DNA of 64,000 nucleotides from Brachybacterium muris. GTDB taxonomy: Bacteria; Actinomycetota; Actinomycetes; Actinomycetales; Dermabacteraceae. Location of the stretch: the NCBI RefSeq assembly GCF_016907455.1, contig NZ_JAFBCB010000001.1:1798001-1862000 (forward strand). Reading direction: 5' to 3'. The position numbers and the translations under genes were made by a program. Of this stretch, positions 10,994 through 18,813 are shown one piece after another. Under the pieces are notes generated by a model that had not been told where the DNA came from, did no database searches, and saw only the letters and a list, made by a program, of their open reading frames with translations. The number at the start of each line of letters is the position of its first letter. Position 1 is the stretch's first letter.

Positions 10994-13701
10994 AGGGCCT
11001 CCGCCCGCTCGCCGCGCAGCGTCTGCTCCGACCAGCGCGACAGGGCCGCACGGTCGATCTTGGAGTTGTGGCGGATGTCGGTGGGCAGGGCCCGGGTGGT
11101 GAACACCGCGGTGACCTCGACGCCTGCGCGTTCGCGGACGGCGCGTCGCACCGCTTCCTGCAGGGAGGTGTCGGCGGGGCGGGGGCGCCCGGCGGGACCG
11201 GGGCGGTAGCCGTCCTCGGTCTCCAGGATCACCACCACCTGCTGGGTGCCCCGGGGGCCCACCACGGCAGCACCGGCGCGGCGCACCGTGGGGACGGTCT
11301 CGGCGGCGTCCTCCACCTGCACGGGGGTGAACAGACCGTCGGCGGTGGCCAGCACGTGCGCGGCACGGCCCTCCACCCACAGGCGACCGTCCTCGTCGAG
11401 GTGGCCCACATCCCCGGTGGCGTGCCAGCCCTCGAAGCGCATCGCGGCGTGGGTGGTGCCGTACAGCATCAGGTAGCGGTCCCGCACGTGCGGGGCGCGG
11501 ATCAGGATCTCGCCGGTGGTGCCGGCCTGATCGGTGATCTCGCCGGTGGTCTCGCCCTCGGCGTCCATCGCGGCGATGGCGACCTGGACGCGGTTGACGG
11601 GACGGCCCACGCACACCCCGGCCCCGGGGCCGGCGGCCTCGATGCCCTCGAGGTCGATGGCGGTGGCGACCAGGCACTCGGTCATCCCGTAGGGGGTCAG
11701 GGCCTTCGCGTGGGGCATCAGGCCTCGCAGCTCACGCAGCAGGTGCGCGGCGATGGGAGCGCCTGCGGAGAAGAAGCTCGGCACCCGGGCCAGGGCCGCG
11801 CGGCCCTTCTCGTCCAGCTGGCTCGCCGTGTCCAGGATGTTGCGCAGCGCCGCCGGGGCGGTGAACACCGCTGGGGACCCCAGGGCGTCCACGGCCTCGG
11901 CGAGTGCCTTCGCGGTGAGTTCGCCGGGGCGGGTGATGTCCATGTCCGGCACCACGGAGGGGGCGCCGAGGGCGGGGCCCAGCAGCGCGAACGGCGCGAA
12001 CCCGGCGACCAGGCCGCGCTCGGGGTCCAGCTGCAGGGTGTCGCCCACGGCGGTGAACATGGCGGACATCTGCCGGTGGGTGTACACGGCGCCCTTGGCG
12101 GGGCCGGTGGAGCCGGAGGTGAACAGGATCGCAGCGTCGGCCTCCGGGTCGGGCCAGGGTGCATCCAGCGGTGCGCCGAGGTCACGCATCTGGGCGCCGG
12201 AGGCGGCGAGCTGCGCCACGGAGGTCTCCACGCCGAGCACGGTGCGGTCCACGGTGGGCAGCTGGCTGACGCTGATGCGGCGGCCGGGCCAGCCCATGGC
12301 GCGGGCGCCGATGAGGGCCTTGTTGATGCCGATGATCCAGTCGGGGTGGGAGCCGATCACGGCGCGGGTGAGGCCGTCCACGCCCAGGCCGGCGTCGGCG
12401 ATCACGGCGACCGCGCCGATGCGCAGGCAGGCGTACAGCACGCCGGTGAGGTCGGCCCCGGGGGTGATGAGGATGGAGACCCGGTCCCCGGGCTCGATGC
12501 CGTGGGCGAGCATGCCGGCGGCGATGTCCTCCACGCGGCGGTTCAGCAGCGACCAGGAGATCTCGCGGCGCTCCCCGTCGGGACCGGAGAGCTCGACGAC
12601 GGCAGGGCGGTGGGCGTGGGCCGGATCGGCGGCGAGACGGCCGATGGGTTCGCCCACGTGCCGCTCCGGTGCCTGCTCGGCGTAGGTGGAGACGGCGCGG
12701 TGGGCGCTGCCGGCCGCGGGGTCGCTCAGGTCGACGCGGCCGGCGGGGCCGTCACCGTCGAAGGTGTCCTGCAGCCAGGTGGCCACCAGTCCTGCGACAT
12801 CGGCGTCCTCCCACACCAGGTGGGAGGCCTTCTCGAAGCGGTGCACGGAGGCGTGCGGCACCCGCTCCAGCAGGTCCCGCAGGTAGCGGTCGGAGAAGGT
12901 GATGTCTCGCGGGCCCCAGGCGAACAGGGTGGGCACATGCAGTTCGCTGATCCCATCGGCCAGGCGTTCCAGGGCGGGCCGGGAGGGGTGGGTGGCGTCG
13001 GCCGGGATGTCGGCCACGAAGGCCTCGATGCCCTTGCGGCGAGAGCGGCTGCGGTACGGCGCCAGGTAGGCGTCCTGCACCTCGGCGGGCAGCGAGGGCT
13101 TGGACAGCGACAGGGTGGTGCGCAGGAACGCGTCGGTCAGCGACGTGGAGGCGGGCAGGAATGCCGGGGTGGTGGCCAGCTGCAGGGCCTTCGGCAAGGA
13201 TTCCCCGAGCTCCTGGTGGATGCCGGTGTTGGTGAGGATCATGCCCACCACGTCGTGGCGGTTGTCCAGGGCCCAGCCGGTGGAGATGATGCCGCCCCAG
13301 TCGTGGCCCACGGTGACCACGGGGCCGCGCAGGGACAGGGCGTCGGTGAGCAGGGAGAGGTCGGTGATGCGGTCCTGCAGCAGGCGGGTGACGCCGGTCC
13401 GCTCGGACCAGCCCATCTCCAGCTGGTCCACGGCGATCACGCGCCAGGGGATGTCCTCACGCACGAGGGTGCGGTACAGGAAGGAGTAGGTGGGGTTGCC
13501 GTGGACGGCCAGCAGAGTGCCGCGCGGGGCGATGCCGCGCTCGGCCAGCAGCGGGGCGGAGTCCAGCAGGTGCCAGCGGCGCATCTCACCGGTGTGGTCG
13601 CGCACCTCCAGGGTGCGGGAGATGCGGGGGTCCACGCCGGGCATGGCGGGCACCTCGGGGATCTGGGCGCGGCGTCGGCCCTTCGGGGTCGTGCTCACCA
13701 T
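10990..13701 (-). CDS. oleBC: OleBC fusion: beta-lactone decarboxylase plus beta-lactone synthetase
   Basis: 903 aa. Residues ~1-315 are an alpha/beta hydrolase of the haloalkane-dehalogenase type with HGNPTYSFLYR, nucleophile Asp134 in VGHDWGG and His294 in ASHLVWED (OleB). Residues ~330-900 are an ANL-superfamily adenylate-forming domain with FTSGSTGPAKG and YGMTE (OleC). OleC closes the hydroxyacid to a cis-beta-lactone using ATP; OleB removes CO2 to give the cis-olefin. The fusion is known from actinobacteria. Start: ATG 13701 or GTG 13698; the latter would give a GTGA overlap with the oleA stop and a better distance from GGAGG. Confidence 0.92.
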   Translation of the reverse strand: MVSTTPKGRRRAQIPEVPAMPGVDPRISRTLEVRDHTGEMRRWHLLDSAPLLAERGIAPRGTLLAVHGNPTYSFLYRTLVREDIPWRVIAVDQLEMGWSERTGVTRLLQDRITDLSLLTDALSLRGPVVTVGHDWGGIISTGWALDNRHDVVGMILTNTGIHQELGESLPKALQLATTPAFLPASTSLTDAFLRTTLSLSKPSLPAEVQDAYLAPYRSRSRRKGIEAFVADIPADATHPSRPALERLADGISELHVPTLFAWGPRDITFSDRYLRDLLERVPHASVHRFEKASHLVWEDADVAGLVATWLQDTFDGDGPAGRVDLSDPAAGSAHRAVSTYAEQAPERHVGEPIGRLAADPAHAHRPAVVELSGPDGERREISWSLLNRRVEDIAAGMLAHGIEPGDRVSILITPGADLTGVLYACLRIGAVAVIADAGLGVDGLTRAVIGSHPDWIIGINKALIGARAMGWPGRRISVSQLPTVDRTVLGVETSVAQLAASGAQMRDLGAPLDAPWPDPEADAAILFTSGSTGPAKGAVYTHRQMSAMFTAVGDTLQLDPERGLVAGFAPFALLGPALGAPSVVPDMDITRPGELTAKALAEAVDALGSPAVFTAPAALRNILDTASQLDEKGRAALARVPSFFSAGAPIAAHLLRELRGLMPHAKALTPYGMTECLVATAIDLEGIEAAGPGAGVCVGRPVNRVQVAIAAMDAEGETTGEITDQAGTTGEILIRAPHVRDRYLMLYGTTHAAMRFEGWHATGDVGHLDEDGRLWVEGRAAHVLATADGLFTPVQVEDAAETVPTVRRAGAAVVGPRGTQQVVVILETEDGYRPGPAGRPRPADTSLQEAVRRAVRERAGVEVTAVFTTRALPTDIRHNSKIDRAALSRWSEQTLRGERAEAL

Positions 13702-14720
13702 TCCACCTCCATGAAAGCGGTGTTCAGTCCGGAGCCCACCCCGAGCAGCAGCACCCGCTCACCGCGGGCGATGTCCTTCTGGTGGTTCGCGAGCGTCATC
13801 GGCACGGCCTCGGCAGCGATGTTGCCCCAGTCGGGGAAGCTCACGGGGATGCGCTCCATCCCCACTCCGGTGATCTTCGAGAAGTTGCGGGTGTACACCA
13901 TCGACACCTGGTGCGGAATCACGTGCTCGATGCTGCGGAAGTCCAGGCCCGCCTCGTTGGCGTCCTTCCAGGTGTCCATGATCAGCGCGATCCCGTTCTC
14001 CAGCAGACCGGTGGAGTCGGTGCGCATGTCCTGCATGTTCGCCACGCACAGCTCGTGGTGCTGGGTGCCGGCCCGGGCCTGGGTCAGCTTCAGGCGGTGG
14101 CCCTCGGGGTGCTTGTCGGTGGGGCCCAGCACCGCGGCGGCGGCACCGGATCCCAGGGTGAGGGAGGCGAACTGGTTGTTGAAGTCAGCGCGGGTGGCGG
14201 ACTTGGAGTTCAGGCGGTCGATGGTGCCGCGCTGCACCTCCTCCACGTCCTCCGCGCCCACGATCAGGGCGTACTGGATCTGCCCGGCGTCGATCATCCC
14301 GGCGGCCATGGTCATGGCGTTGACGAAGCCCAGGCACGCGTTGGTGATGTCGAAGTTCATGCAGCTGGTGGGCATGCCCAGCGAGTGGTGGATCGCGGTG
14401 GAGACGGCCGGCTCGAGGTAGGGCCGGGACACCGAGGCGTTGATCAGCAGGCCCACCTGGTTGCGGGTGATGCCGGCGTTGGCCATCGCGCGCTCGGCGG
14501 CGTTGACCACGCCGTGGCGCCAGCCGTCCTCGGTGTCCTGCCACCAGCGGCGCTCGTACACCCCGGCCACGCGCTGCAGCACGCCCTTGGGCAGGCGCAG
14601 GCGCTTGCGGGCCGGCGTGAGCATCTCGTCGATCTCGTCGGACGTGACGGTCACCGTGGGCAGGGTCATCTCGACCGAGAGCAGTGAAGCGTTCTGGTGG
14701 ACGAAAGCTGTGTTCCCCAT
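13695..14720 (-). CDS. oleA: OleA, acyl-CoA condensing thiolase
   Basis: 341 aa, 3-oxoacyl-ACP synthase III/thiolase fold. Visible active-site residues: Cys129 in NACLGF, Glu103 in RPYLEP, His270 in VIPHQV and Asn300 in DWGNIAAE; the paired glutamate is characteristic of OleA rather than FabH. OleA performs head-to-head Claisen condensation of two fatty acyl-CoAs to a beta-ketoacid, the first committed step to long-chain alkenes. First gene of the coupled operon oleA-oleBC-oleD; 91 bp separate it from the upstream TIM-barrel gene, enough for its own promoter. Confidence 0.92.
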   Translation of the reverse strand: MGNTAFVHQNASLLSVEMTLPTVTVTSDEIDEMLTPARKRLRLPKGVLQRVAGVYERRWWQDTEDGWRHGVVNAAERAMANAGITRNQVGLLINASVSRPYLEPAVSTAIHHSLGMPTSCMNFDITNACLGFVNAMTMAAGMIDAGQIQYALIVGAEDVEEVQRGTIDRLNSKSATRADFNNQFASLTLGSGAAAAVLGPTDKHPEGHRLKLTQARAGTQHHELCVANMQDMRTDSTGLLENGIALIMDTWKDANEAGLDFRSIEHVIPHQVSMVYTRNFSKITGVGMERIPVSFPDWGNIAAEAVPMTLANHQKDIARGERVLLLGVGSGLNTAFMEVEW

Positions 14721-14811
14721 CTGTGTGCACTACCTCGTTCTTCGTCGTGTCTCTCGAGCCGCGGCGCTCATTGTTTCATCGGTTCCCTGGGACCGGCCGG
14801 GGGGTGTCCGA

Positions 14812-15813
14812 TCACACGTCCGTGTGGGTCTCCCCCGCGACCTTGTCGTCCTGGACCTCGTCGTCCTGCTCCAGATGGTGGCCCAGGTGATGGCGGGCGA
14901 AGTGCAGGCACTGCGTGAGCACCCGTTCGCGCTCCCCCTCACCGCGGTGCGGCCGGGTGTTGATCTCCAGTAGCACCGATCCGCCCCAGCCGCGGTTGGC
15001 CAGGCGCCGCAGCACCTCGGCGCAGGGCTGGTTGCCCTCACCCGGTGGCAGGTGCTCGTCCTTGGTGGTGCAGCCGGAGCCGTCGGCCAGGTGCAGGTGG
15101 GTGAGCCGGTCCCCCAGCCGCTCGATCATCGCCAGGGCGTCGTCCCCGGCGGTGGCGGCGTGGGAGAGGTCCACGGTCACGTGCGCGTAGTCCTCGTCGG
15201 TGGGGTCGTGGTCGGGGAGGTAGGCCATGGCCTCGCGCACGCCCAGGCGCCACGGGTACATGTTCTCCACTGCCACGGCGACCCCGTAGCGCTCCTCGAT
15301 CTCCGCGACCCCTTCGACGAACTCGCGGGCGTAGGAGCCCTGCCAGCGGAAGGGCGGGTGCGCGACGACGGTGGGGACGTCGAGCTCGAGGGCCAGCTGT
15401 ACGGTGCGCTCGATCTTCACCCAGGGGTCCCCGCCCCACAGGCGCTGCAGGAAGAACAGGGTGGGTGCGTGCAGGGACAGGATCGGCTGCTCGTACCGCT
15501 CCACGTACGTGCGCAGGGCGTCGGGGTCCTGCGAGTCCGATGGGTAGGAGACCATCACCTCGACACCGTCGTAGCCGATGCGCTGAGCGAGGCGGAAGCA
15601 CTCCTCCACCCCGGCAGGGAACACGGAGGAGCTGGACAGGCCCACGGGGATCCGCCGCGCCGGGTGCTGCTCACTGCGCCGGTCGCCCTCCAGGAGCCTG
15701 CGGGAGAGGTTCGCGCGGGCACTGCGCTGGGCGCTGTTGGCACGGGTGTAGGGCTTGCGCGCCCCGTTGCGCGGGGAGCCTGCCGGGTTACGGCGCTCAC
15801 GACGTGGGTTCAC
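14812..15813 (-). CDS. Sugar phosphate isomerase/epimerase-like TIM-barrel protein
   Basis: 333 aa. After a basic, disordered ~60-residue N-terminus comes an AP-endonuclease-2-like TIM barrel: GYDGVEVM, LSLHAPT, AVENMYPW, LTHLHLADG and LLEINTRP provide the usual metal-binding Glu/His/Asp set. Members isomerise or epimerise sugars, or act as Nfo-type endonucleases; the short loops favour the xylose-isomerase-like class. Start: GTG at 15813 with GAGGAGG five nt upstream. Same strand as the ole operon but 91 bp away; a functional link is not evident. Confidence 0.8.
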   Translation of the reverse strand: MNPRRERRNPAGSPRNGARKPYTRANSAQRSARANLSRRLLEGDRRSEQHPARRIPVGLSSSSVFPAGVEECFRLAQRIGYDGVEVMVSYPSDSQDPDALRTYVERYEQPILSLHAPTLFFLQRLWGGDPWVKIERTVQLALELDVPTVVAHPPFRWQGSYAREFVEGVAEIEERYGVAVAVENMYPWRLGVREAMAYLPDHDPTDEDYAHVTVDLSHAATAGDDALAMIERLGDRLTHLHLADGSGCTTKDEHLPPGEGNQPCAEVLRRLANRGWGGSVLLEINTRPHRGEGERERVLTQCLHFARHHLGHHLEQDDEVQDDKVAGETHTDV

Positions 15814-15934
15814 AGTTCCTCCTCGGTGCTCGGATGCGCCGCAGTCAGTATGACTCTCCCGGGCACGGCCGGGTGGGCCGACGAGTACGAGGTCACACCC
15901 CGCGCCGGCACGCACCCCATCGTGGGCCCGCACC

Positions 15935-15940
15935 TACACT
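15935..15940 (+). promoter_or_regulatory. -10 hexamer for leaderless Eis-like gene
   Basis: TACACT ends 7 nt before the ATG at 15948 and no Shine-Dalgarno sequence is present, suggesting that transcription begins at or next to the start codon. No convincing -35. Confidence 0.4.
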
Positions 15941-15947
15941 CGACCCC

Positions 15948-17231
15948 ATGCGAGTACGTGACCTGGGGGCCGAGGACGCCCGCGCCTACCGAGCGCTCAG
16001 CACCGGTGCCTTCGGCGGCCGCGAACCGGCCACGGCACCGCGGCCCTTCAACCCGGCCGAGACAGCGATCGGCATCGACTCCGCCTCCCTGCCCGGTGGG
16101 GTCGACGGGGTGATCGCCGCCGGTGCCCGGATCCGCCACGACCGGATCACCGTCGGCGGTGGGGTGGCTGCCTGTGGCGGGGTCGCAGGGCTCGCCGTCC
16201 ACCCCGCGCACCGCGGCAACGGTCTGTTCGGCCCGCTGCTCACCGCGGTGATCGCGCGCTGCCAGGCCGAGGGCATGGCCTTCTCGATGCTGTACCCGTC
16301 GAATCCCGCGATCTACCGTCGCTTCGGGTACCAGGAGGTGGCACGGGAGAACGAGGTGCAGGTGCCGCTGGGTGACCTGCAGCGACTGCGCCCGGTCCCG
16401 GGTCGTCGTCTGGTGCCCGTGACCGAGGAGACCATGCCCCGCCTGCGCTCCCTGTACCGGGAGCTGACGGCCGGTGACAACGGGATGCTGCTGCGCGAGG
16501 GTCCCCTGTTCCCGGACGGCCTTCCCGGTGACGGCTGGTCCGCCGTGCTGCTGGAGGACGCCGAGGGCCAGGACCACGGCTACATGTCCTGGACCCGCGC
16601 CGCCGAGTACGAGGCTGTCGAGGGGCTGGAGGTCCACGAGATCCTGGGCCGCACCCGCGATGACCGAGTGGCGCTGCTGCAGTCCCTCGGGTCCTGGTCC
16701 ACGGTCACCGCTCACGCGCGAGTTCGACTGCGCAGCGAGGACCCTGTGCTGGACGTGCTGCCCAGCGGCCGGCTGCAGGCCGCACCGGGGATCCCCGGCA
16801 TCGTGATGATGCGGGTGATCGATACAGCTGCCGCCCTGGAGGCACGGCCGGCCCCTGCCGGTCTCGACGGGGCGATCCGCCTGGTCGTCGAGGACTCGAC
16901 CGTTCCTGGCGGGATGTGTCGCGCTGCGGGCACGTGGATCGTGCGGGCGCACGACGGTGCGATCAGTGCGCAGTGCGTCGCGGAGTGCGACGGCCAGGAG
17001 GCCCGCGCCGGTCACGCCGCGGCGTCACGGCCGGACCAGGGCGGGTCCTCGGACGGGGCCGTGGGCGAGATCCGTCTCGACATCCACGCCGCATCGCTGC
17101 TGCTGGCAGGGGGACGTTCCGTGGCCGACGCCCGCCGACTGGGCCTGCTCGTCGAGGGTGACCCGACGGCCGCACGGTTCCTCGACGCCATGCTGGCCGG
17201 CCCCCGCCCCAGCGTGCTGGACGCCTTCTGA
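15948..17231 (+). CDS. eis: Eis-like GNAT family N-acetyltransferase
   Basis: 427 aa. N-terminal GNAT domain with acetyl-CoA loop VHPAHRGNGLFGPLL (about residues 84-98), a second GNAT-like domain, and a C-terminal SCP2-like domain. It ends SVLDAF: a terminal Phe whose carboxylate acts as catalytic base is a hallmark of Eis enzymes. Mycobacterial Eis acetylates aminoglycosides at several positions, as well as protein lysines. Length fits (about 400-430). Divergent from the TIM-barrel gene over 134 bp. Substrate in this host is unknown. Confidence 0.88.
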   Translation: MRVRDLGAEDARAYRALSTGAFGGREPATAPRPFNPAETAIGIDSASLPGGVDGVIAAGARIRHDRITVGGGVAACGGVAGLAVHPAHRGNGLFGPLLTAVIARCQAEGMAFSMLYPSNPAIYRRFGYQEVARENEVQVPLGDLQRLRPVPGRRLVPVTEETMPRLRSLYRELTAGDNGMLLREGPLFPDGLPGDGWSAVLLEDAEGQDHGYMSWTRAAEYEAVEGLEVHEILGRTRDDRVALLQSLGSWSTVTAHARVRLRSEDPVLDVLPSGRLQAAPGIPGIVMMRVIDTAAALEARPAPAGLDGAIRLVVEDSTVPGGMCRAAGTWIVRAHDGAISAQCVAECDGQEARAGHAAASRPDQGGSSDGAVGEIRLDIHAASLLLAGGRSVADARRLGLLVEGDPTAARFLDAMLAGPRPSVLDAF

Positions 17232-17334
17232 CCCCTGTCCGCACGGGGGCACCCCACGCACCGTCCTGCACCTCCCACCCGTTCCCCGCTGTCTGTTCCT
17301 GTCCCCCGCCGACCATTCCGGAGAGAACCGCCCC

Positions 17335-17946
17335 ATGGCCAAGCTGCACTTCAAGTACGGAGCGATGAACTCCGGCAAGTCCGACACGCTGATCAAGACC
17401 GCCTACAACTACGACGAGCGAGGTCTCGCCACCATCACCGTCAAGCCCGCCCTGGATACCAAGGGCGAGGACTGGGTGGTGGCCCGCGGTGGTGCGAAGC
17501 GGCAGGTGGACGTGCTGGCAGCCCCCGGCGAGAACGTGCGATCCCACATTCATGCCGTGGCCGATGAGAAGGGCCTGCGACCCCTGCACTGCGTGCTGGT
17601 GGACGAGTCGCAGTTCCTGGAGCCCTCCCAGATCGACCAGCTGTTCCGGGTCGCCAAGGAGGACGGAATCTCCGTGATCTGCTACGGCCTGCGGGCCGAC
17701 TTCCGCACCCGCACCTTCCCCGGAGCACTGCGCCTGTTCGAGCTCTCCGACAACATCGAGAAGCTCCCCACCATGTGCCGCTGCGGCTCCCAGGCCGAGT
17801 TCAACTGCCGGGTGGTGGACGGCCGTCACGTCTTCGAGGGGGACCAGGTCGCGATCGACGACGGCGCTGCCGTCACGTACGAGTCCCTGTGCGGCCCCTG
17901 CTTCATGCAGGAGCAGGACGGTGCCGGGGTGCACGTGCTCGGCTGA
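17335..17946 (+). CDS. tdk: Thymidine kinase (type II)
   Basis: 203 aa. Walker A GAMNSGKSDT at residues ~9-18, Asp-Glu Walker B in VLVDESQFL, and four zinc-binding Cys in CRCG and CGPC near the C-terminus. Phosphorylates thymidine to dTMP in pyrimidine salvage. Start: ATG at 17335, GGAGAG nine nt upstream, at the exact start of homology. It follows the Eis-like gene by 103 bp and ends before a strong hairpin. Confidence 0.96.
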   Translation: MAKLHFKYGAMNSGKSDTLIKTAYNYDERGLATITVKPALDTKGEDWVVARGGAKRQVDVLAAPGENVRSHIHAVADEKGLRPLHCVLVDESQFLEPSQIDQLFRVAKEDGISVICYGLRADFRTRTFPGALRLFELSDNIEKLPTMCRCGSQAEFNCRVVDGRHVFEGDQVAIDDGAAVTYESLCGPCFMQEQDGAGVHVLG

Positions 17947-18034
17947 CAGCGTCCGAGCGGGCCCGGGCCAGTGGACGGAGACGACCTCGCTGGAGGCGGC
18001 TGATGACGCGCACGTACGACGACATGCACGAACG

Positions 18035-18075
18035 ACGACGGGGCGGTGCCGGATGATCCGGCACCGCCCCGTCGT
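18035..18075. terminator. Bidirectional terminator between tdk and the YtxH-like gene
   Basis: Perfect 19-bp stem (18035-18053 pairing with 18057-18075; core CGGGGCGGTGCCGGA) with a three-base tga loop. It lies 90 bp after tdk and 38 bp after the end of the convergent gene. No long T-tract, but the stem is very stable and the convergent position fits two-way termination. Confidence 0.8.
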
Positions 18076-18113
18076 TCGCCCCAGGTCGTTCAGGGGCTCA
18101 ACGCATCAGCTGG

Positions 18114-18536
18114 TCAGGAGCTGAGGGGACGGTCCTCGCCCACCTCGGCGTCGCCACCGGCGGCAGCGGTGTCCTCGGAGCTCTCGCTGAGCTCGTCCTC
18201 GGTCTTCGCTGCGTCCTTCTCGGCGTCCTTCTCAGCCTTCTTCTCGGCTGCCTTCCCCTTGGCCTCGGATGCCTTGTCCTTGGCGGTGTCAGCGAGGTCT
18301 GCAGCCTTGGCCTTCGCGGTCTCGGCGACCACGGGGGCCTTCTCCTTGACCGTCTCGGCGGCATCCTGCGCGGCCTTGCCGGCGGTGTCGCGGGCCTGGG
18401 CGGCCTTGCGCTGCACCTCAGGGTCCTCGACGATCTTGCGGGCGTTGCGCTCGAGGGACTCGTAGGGGCCGCGGCCCATGCGGGAGCCGACGACGAAGCC
18501 GATGGCCAGGCCGGAGATGAACAGGAACCTCTTCAT
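18114..18536 (-). CDS. YtxH-like small membrane-anchored Ala/Lys-rich protein
   Basis: 140 aa. A short N-terminal hydrophobic segment MKRFLFISGLAIGFVVGSRM (one TM or anchor), a GRGPYESLERNARKI block, then repeated Ala/Lys/Glu/Asp coiled-coil-like sequence and an acidic tail. Start: ATG at 18536 with AGGAGG six nt upstream. This architecture is seen in YtxH/DUF-type envelope stress proteins of actinobacteria. No enzymatic motif. Function unknown. Confidence 0.75.
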   Translation of the reverse strand: MKRFLFISGLAIGFVVGSRMGRGPYESLERNARKIVEDPEVQRKAAQARDTAGKAAQDAAETVKEKAPVVAETAKAKAADLADTAKDKASEAKGKAAEKKAEKDAEKDAAKTEDELSESSEDTAAAGGDAEVGEDRPLSS

Positions 18537-18813
18537 GGGTGCCTCCTGAGTTCGGTGATCGTGTCGGGTGCATCGTCCCACAATTCACCTGGGACACCGC
18601 CGGGTCAGGTATCGGCACCGTTCCATCGACCGAACGGTCCAGCCTCCACGGCCCCCGCCGACACCATCGCGGGGCACCGGCGGGGCCACGCGTCGGTCCA
18701 CGTGACCGTTCTTGTCCTCACCGGTGCGCGCCGGGATCTACGATCGAAGGTGGCAGAGGACCGGTCACAGGACGCCCGGTCCTCCCCACGAAGCATTCGA
18801 GGAGCAGACGACG

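Noticed and set aside
11068-14421. A 1,117-codon open frame on the plus strand opposite the ole operon
   Set aside because: His/Gly/Val-rich antisense reading typical of high-GC DNA; the minus strand encodes OleA, OleBC and OleD with all catalytic residues.
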